A DNA stretch of 64,000 nt from Pleomorphomonas carboxyditropha (GTDB lineage Bacteria; Pseudomonadota; Alphaproteobacteria; Rhizobiales; Pleomorphomonadaceae). The stretch is from the NCBI RefSeq assembly GCF_002770725.1, contig NZ_NQVN01000005.1:1-64000 (forward strand), read 5' to 3'. Position 1 is the first letter of the stretch; each line of letters begins with the position of its first letter. The translations under genes and the position numbers were made by a program. Below, piece by piece: positions 15,254-24,128 of the stretch. The notes under the pieces are model-generated. The model did no database searches. It was given only the letters and a program-made list of their open reading frames with translations, and was not told the DNA's origin.

Positions 15254-16777
15254 GTGTCCGACTGCCTCCAGCGCTTCGCCTCATCGCTCGTCGTCTCCTG
15301 CCAGCCGGTGCCGGAAGGGCCGCTCGACCATCCCGACCAGGTGGTCGGCTTCGCGCTGGCGGCGCTGGCGTCGGGCGGCCGCGGCCTTCGCATCGAAGGC
15401 ATCGCCAATCTCAAGGCGGTGCGCGCGGCCACCGACGCGCCGATCATCGGCCTCATCAAGCGCGACCTCGATACGTCGCCGATCCGCATCACCCCCTTTC
15501 TCGACGACGTTGCGGCGCTGGCCGAGGCCGGCGCCGACATCATCGCCTTCGACGCCACCGACCGCGTGCGTCCCGTCGCCGTCGCCGAGCTTTGCAAGGC
15601 CGTGCAGGCCCACGGCAAGCTCGCCATGGCCGACATCTCGACCATCGAGGAAGCGAAGGCGGCGGTGGCGCTCGGCGTCGACGTCGTCGGCACCACCATG
15701 TCCGGCTACACCGGCGGCCCGGAGCCGTCCGATCCCGACTTTCCGCTGCTCGCCGCCGCCGTCCGGCTCGGCCGGCCGGTGATCGCCGAGGGGCGCATCC
15801 GCGTGCCGGAGCAGGCGGCCGAAGCGATCCGGCTCGGCGCCCACGGCGTGGTCGTCGGCTCGGCCATCACCCGTCCCGAGCACATCACCCACTGGTTCGC
15901 CGATGCCATCGCGGCGGCGCGCGCCGCCTCGGCCCGGCCGTCCCTCGCCTTCGACCTCGGCGGCACCAAGACGCTGGTGGCGCTGGTCGACGGCGACCGC
16001 ATCGTCGAGGCGAACGAGCGGACCACCGACCGGCATCTCGATCCCGACGACTGGTGCGACGCCATCGCCGAGCTGGCCGCCCCCTGGCAGAGCCGCTATG
16101 GCGCGATCGGCGGCGCGGTGACCGGCGTCGTCCACGCCGGCCGCTGGTCGGCGCTCAATCCGGGCACGCTGCCGGTCTCGGCGAACTATCCCTTGGCCGA
16201 CGCGCTGGAGAGGCGTCTCGGCCGGCCGGTGGTGCTCCATAACGACGCCCAGGCGGCGGCCTGGGGCGAGTACCGCTTCGGCGCCGGCGCCGGCCGCGAC
16301 CTGTTGTTCGTCACCGTCTCCACCGGTATCGGCGGCGGCGCCGTCATCGGCGGCCGGCTGCTCACCGGCCGGGGTGGGGTGGCAGGCTCGGTCGGCCTCA
16401 CTCAAGAAACGGCCGGCGTTCCGCTTGAAACGCTGGCGAGCGGCCGCTTCCTGGCCGACGCGGCGGCCGCGCTCGGTCATGCCGTCGACGCGCCGGCCGT
16501 CTTTGCGGCGGCGGCGCGCGGCGAGGCCTGGGCCTCCGCGGTTCTGGACCGCTCGGCCGACGTCGCGGCGCGGCTTCTTCAGAACCTGCAACTGCTGTTC
16601 GATCCGGCCATCATGGTCGTCGGCGGCGGCGTCGGCCTGGCCGACGGCTACCGCGCGCGCCTCGAAGCGCGACTGGCGCATCTGCCGCCACACCTGAAGC
16701 CCGAGATCCGCGCCGCGGCTCTCGGAAAATCCGCCGGCGTGATTGGCGCCGCCGATCTCGCCCGTCGCACATTATAA
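15254..16777 (+). CDS. nanEK: fused N-acetylmannosamine-6-phosphate 2-epimerase / ROK-family kinase
   Basis: Predicted 507-residue bifunctional enzyme. Residues 1-220 form a NanE TIM barrel (LVVSCQPVPEGPL, GLIKRDL with K69, MADISTIEEA, GTTMSGYTGG), which converts ManNAc-6-P to GlcNAc-6-P. Residues 230-507 form a ROK sugar kinase, with DLGGTKT at 234-240 for ATP, catalytic D331 in LHNDAQAA, and STGIGGG at 356-362. It would phosphorylate ManNAc and then epimerise it. The kinase lacks the usual ROK zinc site: where a histidine and a CxCGxxGC cluster are expected (about 377-400) it reads VAGSVGLTQETAGVPLETLASG. The GTG at 15254 was chosen for its GAGGAAACC ribosome site. Confidence 0.88.
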   Translation: MSDCLQRFASSLVVSCQPVPEGPLDHPDQVVGFALAALASGGRGLRIEGIANLKAVRAATDAPIIGLIKRDLDTSPIRITPFLDDVAALAEAGADIIAFDATDRVRPVAVAELCKAVQAHGKLAMADISTIEEAKAAVALGVDVVGTTMSGYTGGPEPSDPDFPLLAAAVRLGRPVIAEGRIRVPEQAAEAIRLGAHGVVVGSAITRPEHITHWFADAIAAARAASARPSLAFDLGGTKTLVALVDGDRIVEANERTTDRHLDPDDWCDAIAELAAPWQSRYGAIGGAVTGVVHAGRWSALNPGTLPVSANYPLADALERRLGRPVVLHNDAQAAAWGEYRFGAGAGRDLLFVTVSTGIGGGAVIGGRLLTGRGGVAGSVGLTQETAGVPLETLASGRFLADAAAALGHAVDAPAVFAAAARGEAWASAVLDRSADVAARLLQNLQLLFDPAIMVVGGGVGLADGYRARLEARLAHLPPHLKPEIRAAALGKSAGVIGAADLARRTL

Positions 16778-16794
16778 AATCCAAGGGGACACAA

Positions 16795-18114
16795 ATGACG
16801 CGACTGAAGACTCTCCTGACCGGCGCCGCCCTGTTCGCGGCGCTTGGCGCAAGCGGGGCCATGGCCGAGGTGACCGTGCTCGGATGGCCGGGCGGGCCGG
16901 AGGAAGCCGGCCTGCGCAAGGCGGCCGACGCCTATAACGCCACCGCCTCCGATGCCGACAAGGTGAAGCTGATCTTCTTCAACCGCGACGGCTTCTTCGA
17001 CAAGCTGGCCGCCGACCTCGCCGCCGGCTCGACCGATTTCGACGTCAACCTGCTCGCCACCTACGCGCTCGGCCGCTACGCGCCGTTCATGGAGCCGATC
17101 ACCCTGCCGGACGCCTCCAAGGCGACCTTCCCCGAGAAGGTGCTGGCGACCATGCAGTATGACGGCAAGCAGTACGGCATCCCGACCGACCTGTCGCTGC
17201 ACTTCATGTATTACCGCACCGACCTCGTCGAGAAGCTGCTTTCCGATGCCGACTGGAAGGCGAAATACGGCGAGATCTCCGAGAAGTATCTCGGCAAGAA
17301 GCTCGAGCCCAAGGATCCCGACGCCTGGACCTGGGAAGACTGGATGGCGACGGCGCTGTTCTTCACCAAGGCGATCAATTCCGACAGCCCGACCCGCTAC
17401 GGCACGGTTCTCCAGATGAAGAACCTGTTGTTCAACATGATGGTCTGGCACTCGGCGGCACGCGCCGAGGGCGGCGACTGGATGAATGAGGCGGGCGAGA
17501 TCACCGTCGACAGCCCGGCCTACCGCACCGCGCTCGACATCTACAAGAAGCTCTACGACGAGGGCACCTCGCCGAAGGATTCGACCACCTACGAGTTCGC
17601 CGAGGCCAACGCCGCCTTCGGCGCCGGCCAGGCGGCCACCATGCTGCAATGGAATGCCGCCTTCGGCGACCTCGACAACAAGGAAAAGACGCCGGCGGTC
17701 GCCGGCAAGGTCGGCACCGTGGCGCCGCCCACCGGGCCGGCCGGCCGCTTCACGCATATCCACGGCCTCGGTCTCGGCATCAACAAGGCGTCCAAGAACA
17801 AGGACGGCGCCGTCAAGTTCCTCAACTGGCTGGGCACGCCCGACGCCATGGAGATCTACGCCAAGGCCGGCGGCTCGCCGGCGCTCAGCGACGCCGTGGT
17901 GGAGAAGGTCAGCGCCGAGCGGCCCGACCTCGTCAAGCTCGGCCAATATGCCGGCGCCTACGGCTTCGTCATGCATGGCGGCACGGCGGCCAAGGCGCTG
18001 CAGGTCTACGAGCTGCAGGCCAAGGAGTTCACCGCCTACTGGGTCGGCGACAAGTCGATCGACGACGCGCTCACCGCCGCCAAGACCGGCATGGCCGAGC
18101 TGCTGAAGCCCTGA
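16795..18114 (+). CDS. sugar ABC transporter substrate-binding protein (CUT1 type)
   Basis: Predicted 439-residue periplasmic binding protein of the MalE-like extracellular solute-binding family 1. A signal peptide ends near GAMAEVTVLG (about residue 23). It is followed by two permeases and an ATPase, giving a complete CUT1 importer. Because it sits in one run with the nanE-kinase fusion (17 bases upstream), the cargo is inferred to be N-acetylmannosamine, N-acetylglucosamine or an oligosaccharide of them; the sequence alone does not decide. No sialic-acid lyase or deacetylase gene is present here. Confidence 0.9.
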   Translation: MTRLKTLLTGAALFAALGASGAMAEVTVLGWPGGPEEAGLRKAADAYNATASDADKVKLIFFNRDGFFDKLAADLAAGSTDFDVNLLATYALGRYAPFMEPITLPDASKATFPEKVLATMQYDGKQYGIPTDLSLHFMYYRTDLVEKLLSDADWKAKYGEISEKYLGKKLEPKDPDAWTWEDWMATALFFTKAINSDSPTRYGTVLQMKNLLFNMMVWHSAARAEGGDWMNEAGEITVDSPAYRTALDIYKKLYDEGTSPKDSTTYEFAEANAAFGAGQAATMLQWNAAFGDLDNKEKTPAVAGKVGTVAPPTGPAGRFTHIHGLGLGINKASKNKDGAVKFLNWLGTPDAMEIYAKAGGSPALSDAVVEKVSAERPDLVKLGQYAGAYGFVMHGGTAAKALQVYELQAKEFTAYWVGDKSIDDALTAAKTGMAELLKP

Positions 18115-18148
18115 TGCCGGGGCCTTTCAAGGACCCCGGCATTCCGGT

Positions 18149-18226
18149 CGCGAATTTCTCATGCCACTGATGCAAATGGGAAATTCGCGGAACAACGCGC
18201 GGATGCGTCAGCATCTTCGCGCGTTG
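18149..18226. promoter_or_regulatory. two adjacent stem-loops between binding-protein and permease genes
   Basis: The first has 10-bp perfect arms, CGCGAATTTC (18149-18158) and GAAATTCGCG (18180-18189). The second (18193-18226) pairs CAACGCGCG-GATGC with GCATC-TT-CGCGCGTTG around a GTCA loop, 14 bp with a two-base bulge. Neither has a T run, so RNA stabilisation or partial termination, lowering permease relative to binding-protein expression, is more likely than full termination. They occupy the middle of the 281-base gap. Confidence 0.6.
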
Positions 18227-18395
18227 GCAGGATTGTCCGGACGGCGGCCTGGCCGCCGCTGTTCCACCTCCGGCGGATGCGGTAGACTCGACAGTTGAGC
18301 CAGCAGCGCCGCGCCGCCGTCCCGCGCGCCGATCCCCCCGGCCGGCGCGCGGGCGCCTTTCCGACGTCGCCGACCTTCCGAGGACGAGACCCCTT

Positions 18396-19265
18396 ATGCC
18401 GCGGACTTCCCGTTTCGAGGGGCGCCTTCTGATCGCCCCGCTCACGGCCTTCCTGATCGCCCTCCTGGGGTTCCCGCTCGTTCTCGACATCATCTATTCG
18501 GTCTCGCGCGTCGGCTTCGAGAATATCCGAGCGCCCGAGCCGATCGGCTTCTCCAACTATGCCAAGGCGGTGGCCGACCCGGAATTCTGGGCCGCCGCCT
18601 GGTTCTCGCTGCGCTTCGGTCTGATCGTCGCCGTCATCCAGGTGGTGGCGGGCCTCATGCTCGCCGTGTTCCTGGCGCCGCTGTTCGCCAAACGGCCGTG
18701 GCTGATCGCCCTCTTGATGCTGCCGATGATGGTGGCGCCGGCGCTGGTCGGCCTGATGTACCGGCTGATCCTGCATGAGTTCGTCGGCGCCGTGCCCTAC
18801 TATCTCCTCGAATGGTACGGCGATTTCCCGGCCTTCCTCGGCCGCGACTGGGCATTCACCACGCTGGTCACCGTCGAGACGCTGCAATGGACGCCGTTCG
18901 CGCTGCTCATCCTGCATTCGTCCTACGCGGCGATCTCGCCGGACATCCGCGAGGCGGCGGCGCTCGACGGGGCGCGCGGCCGGCGGCTGTTCGTCAACAT
19001 CGACCTGCCGCTGATGCTGCCGGCCCTCGGCCTCACCTTCTTCATCCGCTTCATCGACAGCTTCCGGGTGTTCGACAATCTCTACACCCTGGTCGGGCCG
19101 GGCGCCGGCGGCTCCACCACGTCGATGAGCATCTACATCTACCAGGCCTTCTTCAAGGTCGGCGACATCGGCCTTGCCGTCGCCGCCTCGATGCTGCTGC
19201 TCGCCGCCTCCTTCGTGGTGCTCTGGGCCATCAACGGGCTGACGGCCAGAAAGGCGCCGCTATGA
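18396..19265 (+). CDS. sugar ABC transporter permease (CUT1, MalF type)
   Basis: Predicted 289-residue inner-membrane permease with six hydrophobic segments. The cytoplasmic coupling loop reads EAAALDGARGRRLFVNIDLPLMLPALG (about residues 187-213), the EAA motif that contacts the ATPase. It has the short MalF-like form without a large periplasmic domain. Its stop overlaps the next permease start by four bases (ATGA), so the two are translationally coupled. A CCGAGGACGAG segment upstream supports the ATG. Confidence 0.93.
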   Translation: MPRTSRFEGRLLIAPLTAFLIALLGFPLVLDIIYSVSRVGFENIRAPEPIGFSNYAKAVADPEFWAAAWFSLRFGLIVAVIQVVAGLMLAVFLAPLFAKRPWLIALLMLPMMVAPALVGLMYRLILHEFVGAVPYYLLEWYGDFPAFLGRDWAFTTLVTVETLQWTPFALLILHSSYAAISPDIREAAALDGARGRRLFVNIDLPLMLPALGLTFFIRFIDSFRVFDNLYTLVGPGAGGSTTSMSIYIYQAFFKVGDIGLAVAASMLLLAASFVVLWAINGLTARKAPL

Positions 19266-20095
19266 GGAAGCCTCTCGTCAACGCCCTGCGCTGGCTGGTG
19301 TTCGCCGCCGCCGTGGTGATCCTGAACTTCCCGGTGATCGCCACGCTGGTGACGTCGCTGAAGAGCGAGGCCGAGATCATGACCAACGCCTCGCTGATGA
19401 TCGAGGCGCCGACGCTCGACAACTACGCGGCCGTGTTCGCCATGGCCGACCGCTTCGACATCCTGCATTTCCTGATGAACAGCCTCGTCGCCTCGCTGAT
19501 CGGCTCGGTGCTGGCCATCGCGCTGGCCTTTCCCGCCGCCTATGCCATGGCGCGCTTCGGCGTGGGGCGGAGCTGGCTGCTGCCGCTCGCCGTCAACCTC
19601 AGGGCGGTGCCGCTGATCATCTTCGCCATTCCGATCTATCTGATGTACCAGCAGGTCGGCCTGCTCGACACGCGCTTCGGCCTCGCCCTGATCCTCTGCC
19701 TCGTCAACGTGCCGCTGGTCCTGGTGCTGTTCGCCTCGTCGATCGCCGACCTGCCGCTGGAGATCGAGGAGGCCGGCCGGGTCGACGGCGCCGGCACGCT
19801 CAGGCTTCTCGCCTATGTGGTGGCGCCGATGTCGCTCAACGTCGTCGCCGCCTCGTCGGTGCTCGCCTTCATCTATTCCTGGAACGAGTTCCTGTTCGGC
19901 CTGATGCTGACCACCAACAACGCGACGCCGGTGTCGGTCGGCGCCTCCTTCTTCTTCGCCGCTTCAGGCGGTGGCGTACGCTGGGGCGTCGCCGCTGCCG
20001 TGATGATCCTGGCGACGCTGCCGCCGCTCGCCCTCGGCCTTCTGATGTATCGCCAGATCGGCCGGTCGATGACCGCCGGCGCCGTCAAGGGCTGA
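19262..20095 (+). CDS. sugar ABC transporter permease (CUT1, MalG type)
   Basis: Predicted 277-residue inner-membrane permease with six hydrophobic segments and the EAA loop EIEEAGRVDGAGTLRLLAYVVAPMS near residues 166-190. It pairs with the preceding permease to form the channel. The ATG lies within the ATGA overlap; earlier in-frame starts would run deep into the neighbour in a different frame. Confidence 0.93.
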   Translation: MRKPLVNALRWLVFAAAVVILNFPVIATLVTSLKSEAEIMTNASLMIEAPTLDNYAAVFAMADRFDILHFLMNSLVASLIGSVLAIALAFPAAYAMARFGVGRSWLLPLAVNLRAVPLIIFAIPIYLMYQQVGLLDTRFGLALILCLVNVPLVLVLFASSIADLPLEIEEAGRVDGAGTLRLLAYVVAPMSLNVVAASSVLAFIYSWNEFLFGLMLTTNNATPVSVGASFFFAASGGGVRWGVAAAVMILATLPPLALGLLMYRQIGRSMTAGAVKG

Positions 20096-20135
20096 GCAAA
20101 ACGCCTTACCGCCTCGAAATTTCCGGGAAACGACC

Positions 20136-21209
<1,074 letters not shown>

Positions 21210-21214
21210 TTACC

Positions 21215-21796
21215 CTACTCGATCCTGGCGATCGGTGCCGGACGGCCGCGCCACATGCGGGCCAGCGTGCCTTCGCGCCAGAGATAGGCATGGGCGAGCG
21301 CCATGGCGGTATGGCCGAGCACCAGGGCGAGCAGCGCCCAGCCGAGCAGGCCGTGCGCGGCGTTGGCCGGCGCCATCAGGGCTGGGATGCGTTCGCCGCC
21401 GCCGGCGAATACCTCGATGCCGAAGACCGAAAGGCCGCGGCCGCTGCCGTAGGTCCTGAGCACGGCGAGCAGCGGGACCGCAATCATCAAGAGATAGAGC
21501 GCAAGATGCCCCAGGCGGGCGGCGGCGCCAAGGAAACCCGTGGGGTGGGCCGGCCGGTTGCCGAGGTTGACGAGCGCCCAGACGCCGCGCAGGACGACGG
21601 CAGCCAGCAGCAGGAAGCCGACCGACATGTGCCAGGACCAGAAGAAGCGCGCCACCGGCATCTCCCGGTCGACGGCATGCAGGATGGCCGAGAGGAACTG
21701 CCAGGCGAACAGCGCCGCCATCAGCCAATGAAGGGCGCGGCTGACGGAGCCGTATCCTTCGGGGTGGTCAAACAACGTCGATTGATCGTTCGTCAC
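21215..21796 (-). CDS. cytochrome b561 family protein
   Basis: Predicted 193-residue inner-membrane di-haem b protein with four transmembrane helices. Likely haem ligands are the histidines in RALHWLM, FFWSWHMSVGF, NAAHGLLGW and VLGHTAMAL. Family members pass electrons from quinol to respiratory or detoxifying partners such as superoxide oxidase. The GTG at 21796 was chosen because ACAGGAGACC lies just upstream; a longer frame starts at 21841. It is convergent with the ABC ATPase gene and only five bases from its stop. Confidence 0.88.
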   Translation of the reverse strand: MTNDQSTLFDHPEGYGSVSRALHWLMAALFAWQFLSAILHAVDREMPVARFFWSWHMSVGFLLLAAVVLRGVWALVNLGNRPAHPTGFLGAAARLGHLALYLLMIAVPLLAVLRTYGSGRGLSVFGIEVFAGGGERIPALMAPANAAHGLLGWALLALVLGHTAMALAHAYLWREGTLARMWRGRPAPIARIE

Positions 21797-22014
21797 GGCG
21801 TGGTCTCCTGTCGTTCGGCGGAAGGCCCCTGAATTGCGCAAATATGTGTAAAGCGCTCAAGAAATGCCAACCGGAATTCGGCAATCGCGTGACACACGCG
21901 GCTGCCTGTGGCTCAAAACTCCGTGAAGCTGGAACATTTGCCAAGAGGGCAGATCGGGCGTGACCCCAAGGTTGCCTCCCCGAGCGGCTTCCTTTAAATT
22001 TCCGGAAGATGCGG

Positions 22015-22057
22015 GATCCGGCGCTTGGTGGGAGGCGCCACCGGATCTGACCGGTGG
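22015..22057 (+). promoter_or_regulatory. overlapping alternative hairpins in a leader
   Basis: GATCCGGCGC (22015-22024) can pair with GCGC...CCGGATC (22035-22047, three-base bulge). Its 3' half overlaps CCACCGG (22038-22044), which can instead pair with CCGGTGG (22051-22057). The two folds exclude each other and end just before the CAGGAGGA ribosome site of the gene at 22069. Confidence 0.4.
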
Positions 22058-22068
22058 CAGGAGGACCA

Positions 22069-22344
22069 ATGAAGCGCGTTTCCGACTTGAATCATCCCTT
22101 CTATCGGCCGCTGTGGCGCCGCGTGCTGCTGGTCGCCGTCACCGGGCTCTGGGCGAGCTACGAGAATTTCGTGGTCAAGGACCCGATGTGGATGGTGCTC
22201 ACCGCCGGCGTGTTCGTCTACGCCGCCTGGGTGTTCCTGATCAAATGGGTCGATCCGGCGGACAAGCCGGCGGAAATCACCGGCGTCGCCGACGAGGAGC
22301 CGCCGGCTGCCGAGCAGGACGACGAGGGCGTCGACCGGCGCTGA
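22069..22344 (+). CDS. small membrane protein of unknown function
   Basis: Predicted 91-residue protein with two hydrophobic segments (about residues 18-35 and 41-62) and an acidic tail (EEPPAAEQDDEGVD). No family was recognised. The start has a strong CAGGAGGACC ribosome site. It lies alone between the cytochrome b561 gene (divergent) and msrB, with a structured leader. Confidence 0.7.
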   Translation: MKRVSDLNHPFYRPLWRRVLLVAVTGLWASYENFVVKDPMWMVLTAGVFVYAAWVFLIKWVDPADKPAEITGVADEEPPAAEQDDEGVDRR

Positions 22345-22415
22345 CTTGCGGTCTATATTAAGGGATCCCACGTAGGAGGCGACACTGTCGTCGACACCGT
22401 TTCCGGGAGCCCGCC

Positions 22416-22820
22416 ATGACCGTCGAAACTTTCCCCTTTACCCGCACCGACGAGGAGTGGCGGCGGCTGCTTACCGACGAGCAATACCGCGTCATGCGCG
22501 GCCACGGCACCGAGCCGCCCGGCAGTTGCGCGCTGCTTCATGAGAAACGGCGCGGCGTGTTCCACTGCGCCGGTTGCGATGCGCCGCTGTTCGCCTCGCA
22601 CGACAAGTTCGAGAGCGGCACCGGCTGGCCGAGCTTCAACGAGCCGGAGCCGGGCGCCGTCGAGACGTCGGTCGATCGCAGTCATTTCATGGTGCGCACC
22701 GAGGCGCATTGCGCCCGCTGCGGCTCGCATCTCGGCCACGTGTTCGACGACGGGCCGCCGCCGACTGGCCTGCGCTACTGCATCAACGGCGTGGCGCTGG
22801 TCTTCCATCCGTCGGATTGA
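22416..22820 (+). CDS. msrB: peptide-methionine (R)-S-oxide reductase
   Basis: Predicted 134-residue cytoplasmic enzyme that reduces methionine-R-sulfoxide in oxidised proteins. Zinc-binding cysteines are C51/C54 (CAGC) and C99/C102 (CARC). The catalytic C122 lies in the family motif RYCIN, and GTGWPSF and GSHLGHVFDDGP are present. Its length is normal for MsrB. It has its own upstream gap of 71 bases and is convergent with ppa. Confidence 0.95.
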   Translation: MTVETFPFTRTDEEWRRLLTDEQYRVMRGHGTEPPGSCALLHEKRRGVFHCAGCDAPLFASHDKFESGTGWPSFNEPEPGAVETSVDRSHFMVRTEAHCARCGSHLGHVFDDGPPPTGLRYCINGVALVFHPSD

Positions 22821-22824
22821 CGAC

Positions 22825-22842
22825 GGCGGCCGATCGGCCGCC
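22825..22842. terminator. 18-bp perfect palindrome after msrB
   Basis: GGCGGCCGATCGGCCGCC is its own reverse complement and begins four bases after the msrB stop codon. The following bases, GCCATTTCG, give only a weak T tract, so termination efficiency is uncertain. Confidence 0.5.
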
Positions 22843-22861
22843 GCCATTTCGCGATGTCATG

Positions 22862-22888
22862 ACCGGAGGCATTTTCAATGCCTCCGGT
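22862..22888. terminator. 12-bp stem-loop between convergent msrB and ppa
   Basis: ACCGGAGGCATT and AATGCCTCCGGT pair perfectly around a TTC loop, directly after the ppa stop on the minus strand. It lacks a T run in either direction, so it may be an RNA-stabilising 3' end or a factor-dependent terminator. Confidence 0.55.
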
Positions 22889-22890
22889 AT

Positions 22891-23424
22891 TCAGATGTCG
22901 GTCTTGCCGTTGGCAATCGCCGCGACGATCAGTTCCGCCGCCTCGTCGACGCCGCCCCAGCCGATCACCTTCACCCATTTGCCGGGCTCCAGATCCTTGT
23001 AGTGCTCGAAGAAGTGCTCGATCTGGTGGACGGTGATTTCCGGCAAGTCGTCGATCGTCTTGATCTTGGAATAGCGGGTGGTCAGCCGGTCGGAGGGAAC
23101 GGCGATGATCTTTTCGTCGTGGCCGCTCTCGTCCTGCATCTTGAGGACGCCGATCGGCCGGCAGTTCATGATGGCGCCCGGCACGATGGCGCGCGTGTTG
23201 ACCACCATGACGTCGATCGGGTCGCCGTCGTCGGACAGCGTGTGCGGCACGAAGCCGTAGTTTCCGGGATAATGCATCGCCGTATAAAGAAAGCGGTCGA
23301 CGTACATGGCGCCGGCCGCCTTGTCCATCTCGTACTTGATGGGCTCGCCGCCGAGCGGCACCTCGATAATGACGTTAATATCTTCGGGCGGGTTTCGGCC
23401 GATGGGAACGGCGTCGATGCGCAT
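22891..23424 (-). CDS. ppa: inorganic pyrophosphatase
   Basis: Predicted 177-residue family I soluble pyrophosphatase that hydrolyses PPi released in biosynthesis. Substrate and metal residues are seen in [15 protein letters not shown] (about 22-36), the family signature [10 protein letters not shown] (near 67) and [13 protein letters not shown] near the C-terminus. The ATG at 23424 follows AAGGATTGATC; a TTG two codons earlier is less likely. Expected to act in the cytoplasm as a Mg-dependent hexamer. Confidence 0.96.
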   Translation of the reverse strand: MRIDAVPIGRNPPEDINVIIEVPLGGEPIKYEMDKAAGAMYVDRFLYTAMHYPGNYGFVPHTLSDDGDPIDVMVVNTRAIVPGAIMNCRPIGVLKMQDESGHDEKIIAVPSDRLTTRYSKIKTIDDLPEITVHQIEHFFEHYKDLEPGKWVKVIGWGGVDEAAELIVAAIANGKTDI

Positions 23425-23530
23425 GATCAATCCTTGAAAAGAAACAAAGCCGCGAGCACGTGTTTATCCGTAATGATGGGACGAAAGCAAGGCGGCACAA
23501 GCAGCGGCGGATTGGCGTGCCGCCGGAATT

Positions 23531-24052
23531 TCAGCCGCGTCCGACCGGCGGCCAGGCGTAGACGGTGACCGGCACGAGGCGACCGGCGATCTCCTCGCTG
23601 GAGTCGACCACCTGATGGCCGCTGAGCCGCTCGTAGAAGCCGACGCCGACGGCGTTGGAGGCCAGCACGCGCACCACGAGACCGTCGAGGCGCATGTCGG
23701 CGAGCGCGGCGCGCGCCTCCTCGAACAGCCGGCGGCCAAGGCCGATGCCGTGCATGTCGGGATGCAGATAGAGCTCGTAGATCTCGCCCCGGAAGGGCAG
23801 GGCGCGCATGCGGCTCGGCCCCAGCGTCGCATAGCCGGCGACGCGGCCTTCCACCTTGATGACCAGCATGGCGATATTGCGGGCGATGGCTTTGGCCCAC
23901 CAGCGCGGCCCGCGTCGTTCGATCATCCGCTCGAGCTCGACGCCATCGAGAATGCCCCGATAGGCGTAGCGCCAGGCGGCGTCGTGGACGGCCGCGATTT
24001 CTGCGGCATCCTCGATGGCGGCGCGCTGGACGTCGATCGAAAGGGTGCTCAT
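23531..24052 (-). CDS. GNAT-family N-acetyltransferase
   Basis: Predicted 173-residue acetyl-CoA-dependent transferase. The core runs from about residue 8 to 155, with the acetyl-CoA pyrophosphate loop in LYLHPDMHGIGLGRRLFEEA (about 93-112) and an ASNAVGVGFYERLSGHQVVD segment typical of motif B. The substrate is not predictable. It lies 106 bases upstream of ppa in the same direction. Confidence 0.88.
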   Translation of the reverse strand: MSTLSIDVQRAAIEDAAEIAAVHDAAWRYAYRGILDGVELERMIERRGPRWWAKAIARNIAMLVIKVEGRVAGYATLGPSRMRALPFRGEIYELYLHPDMHGIGLGRRLFEEARAALADMRLDGLVVRVLASNAVGVGFYERLSGHQVVDSSEEIAGRLVPVTVYAWPPVGRG

Positions 24053-24090
24053 GGAGTAAGCTTAACCCGGTCCTTCCGGTAGCGGAAGAC

Positions 24091-24128
24091 AAAAACGCCG
24101 TCGGCCGCCATCGCGGCCGACGCCTTTT
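24091..24128 (-). terminator. rho-independent terminator of the L,D-transpeptidase gene
   Basis: On the minus strand, directly after the stop codon, a 9-bp stem (GTCGGCCGC with GCGGCCGAC, loop GATG) is followed by GGCGTTTTTG. An A-rich segment on the other side could let it work for both strands. Confidence 0.75.
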
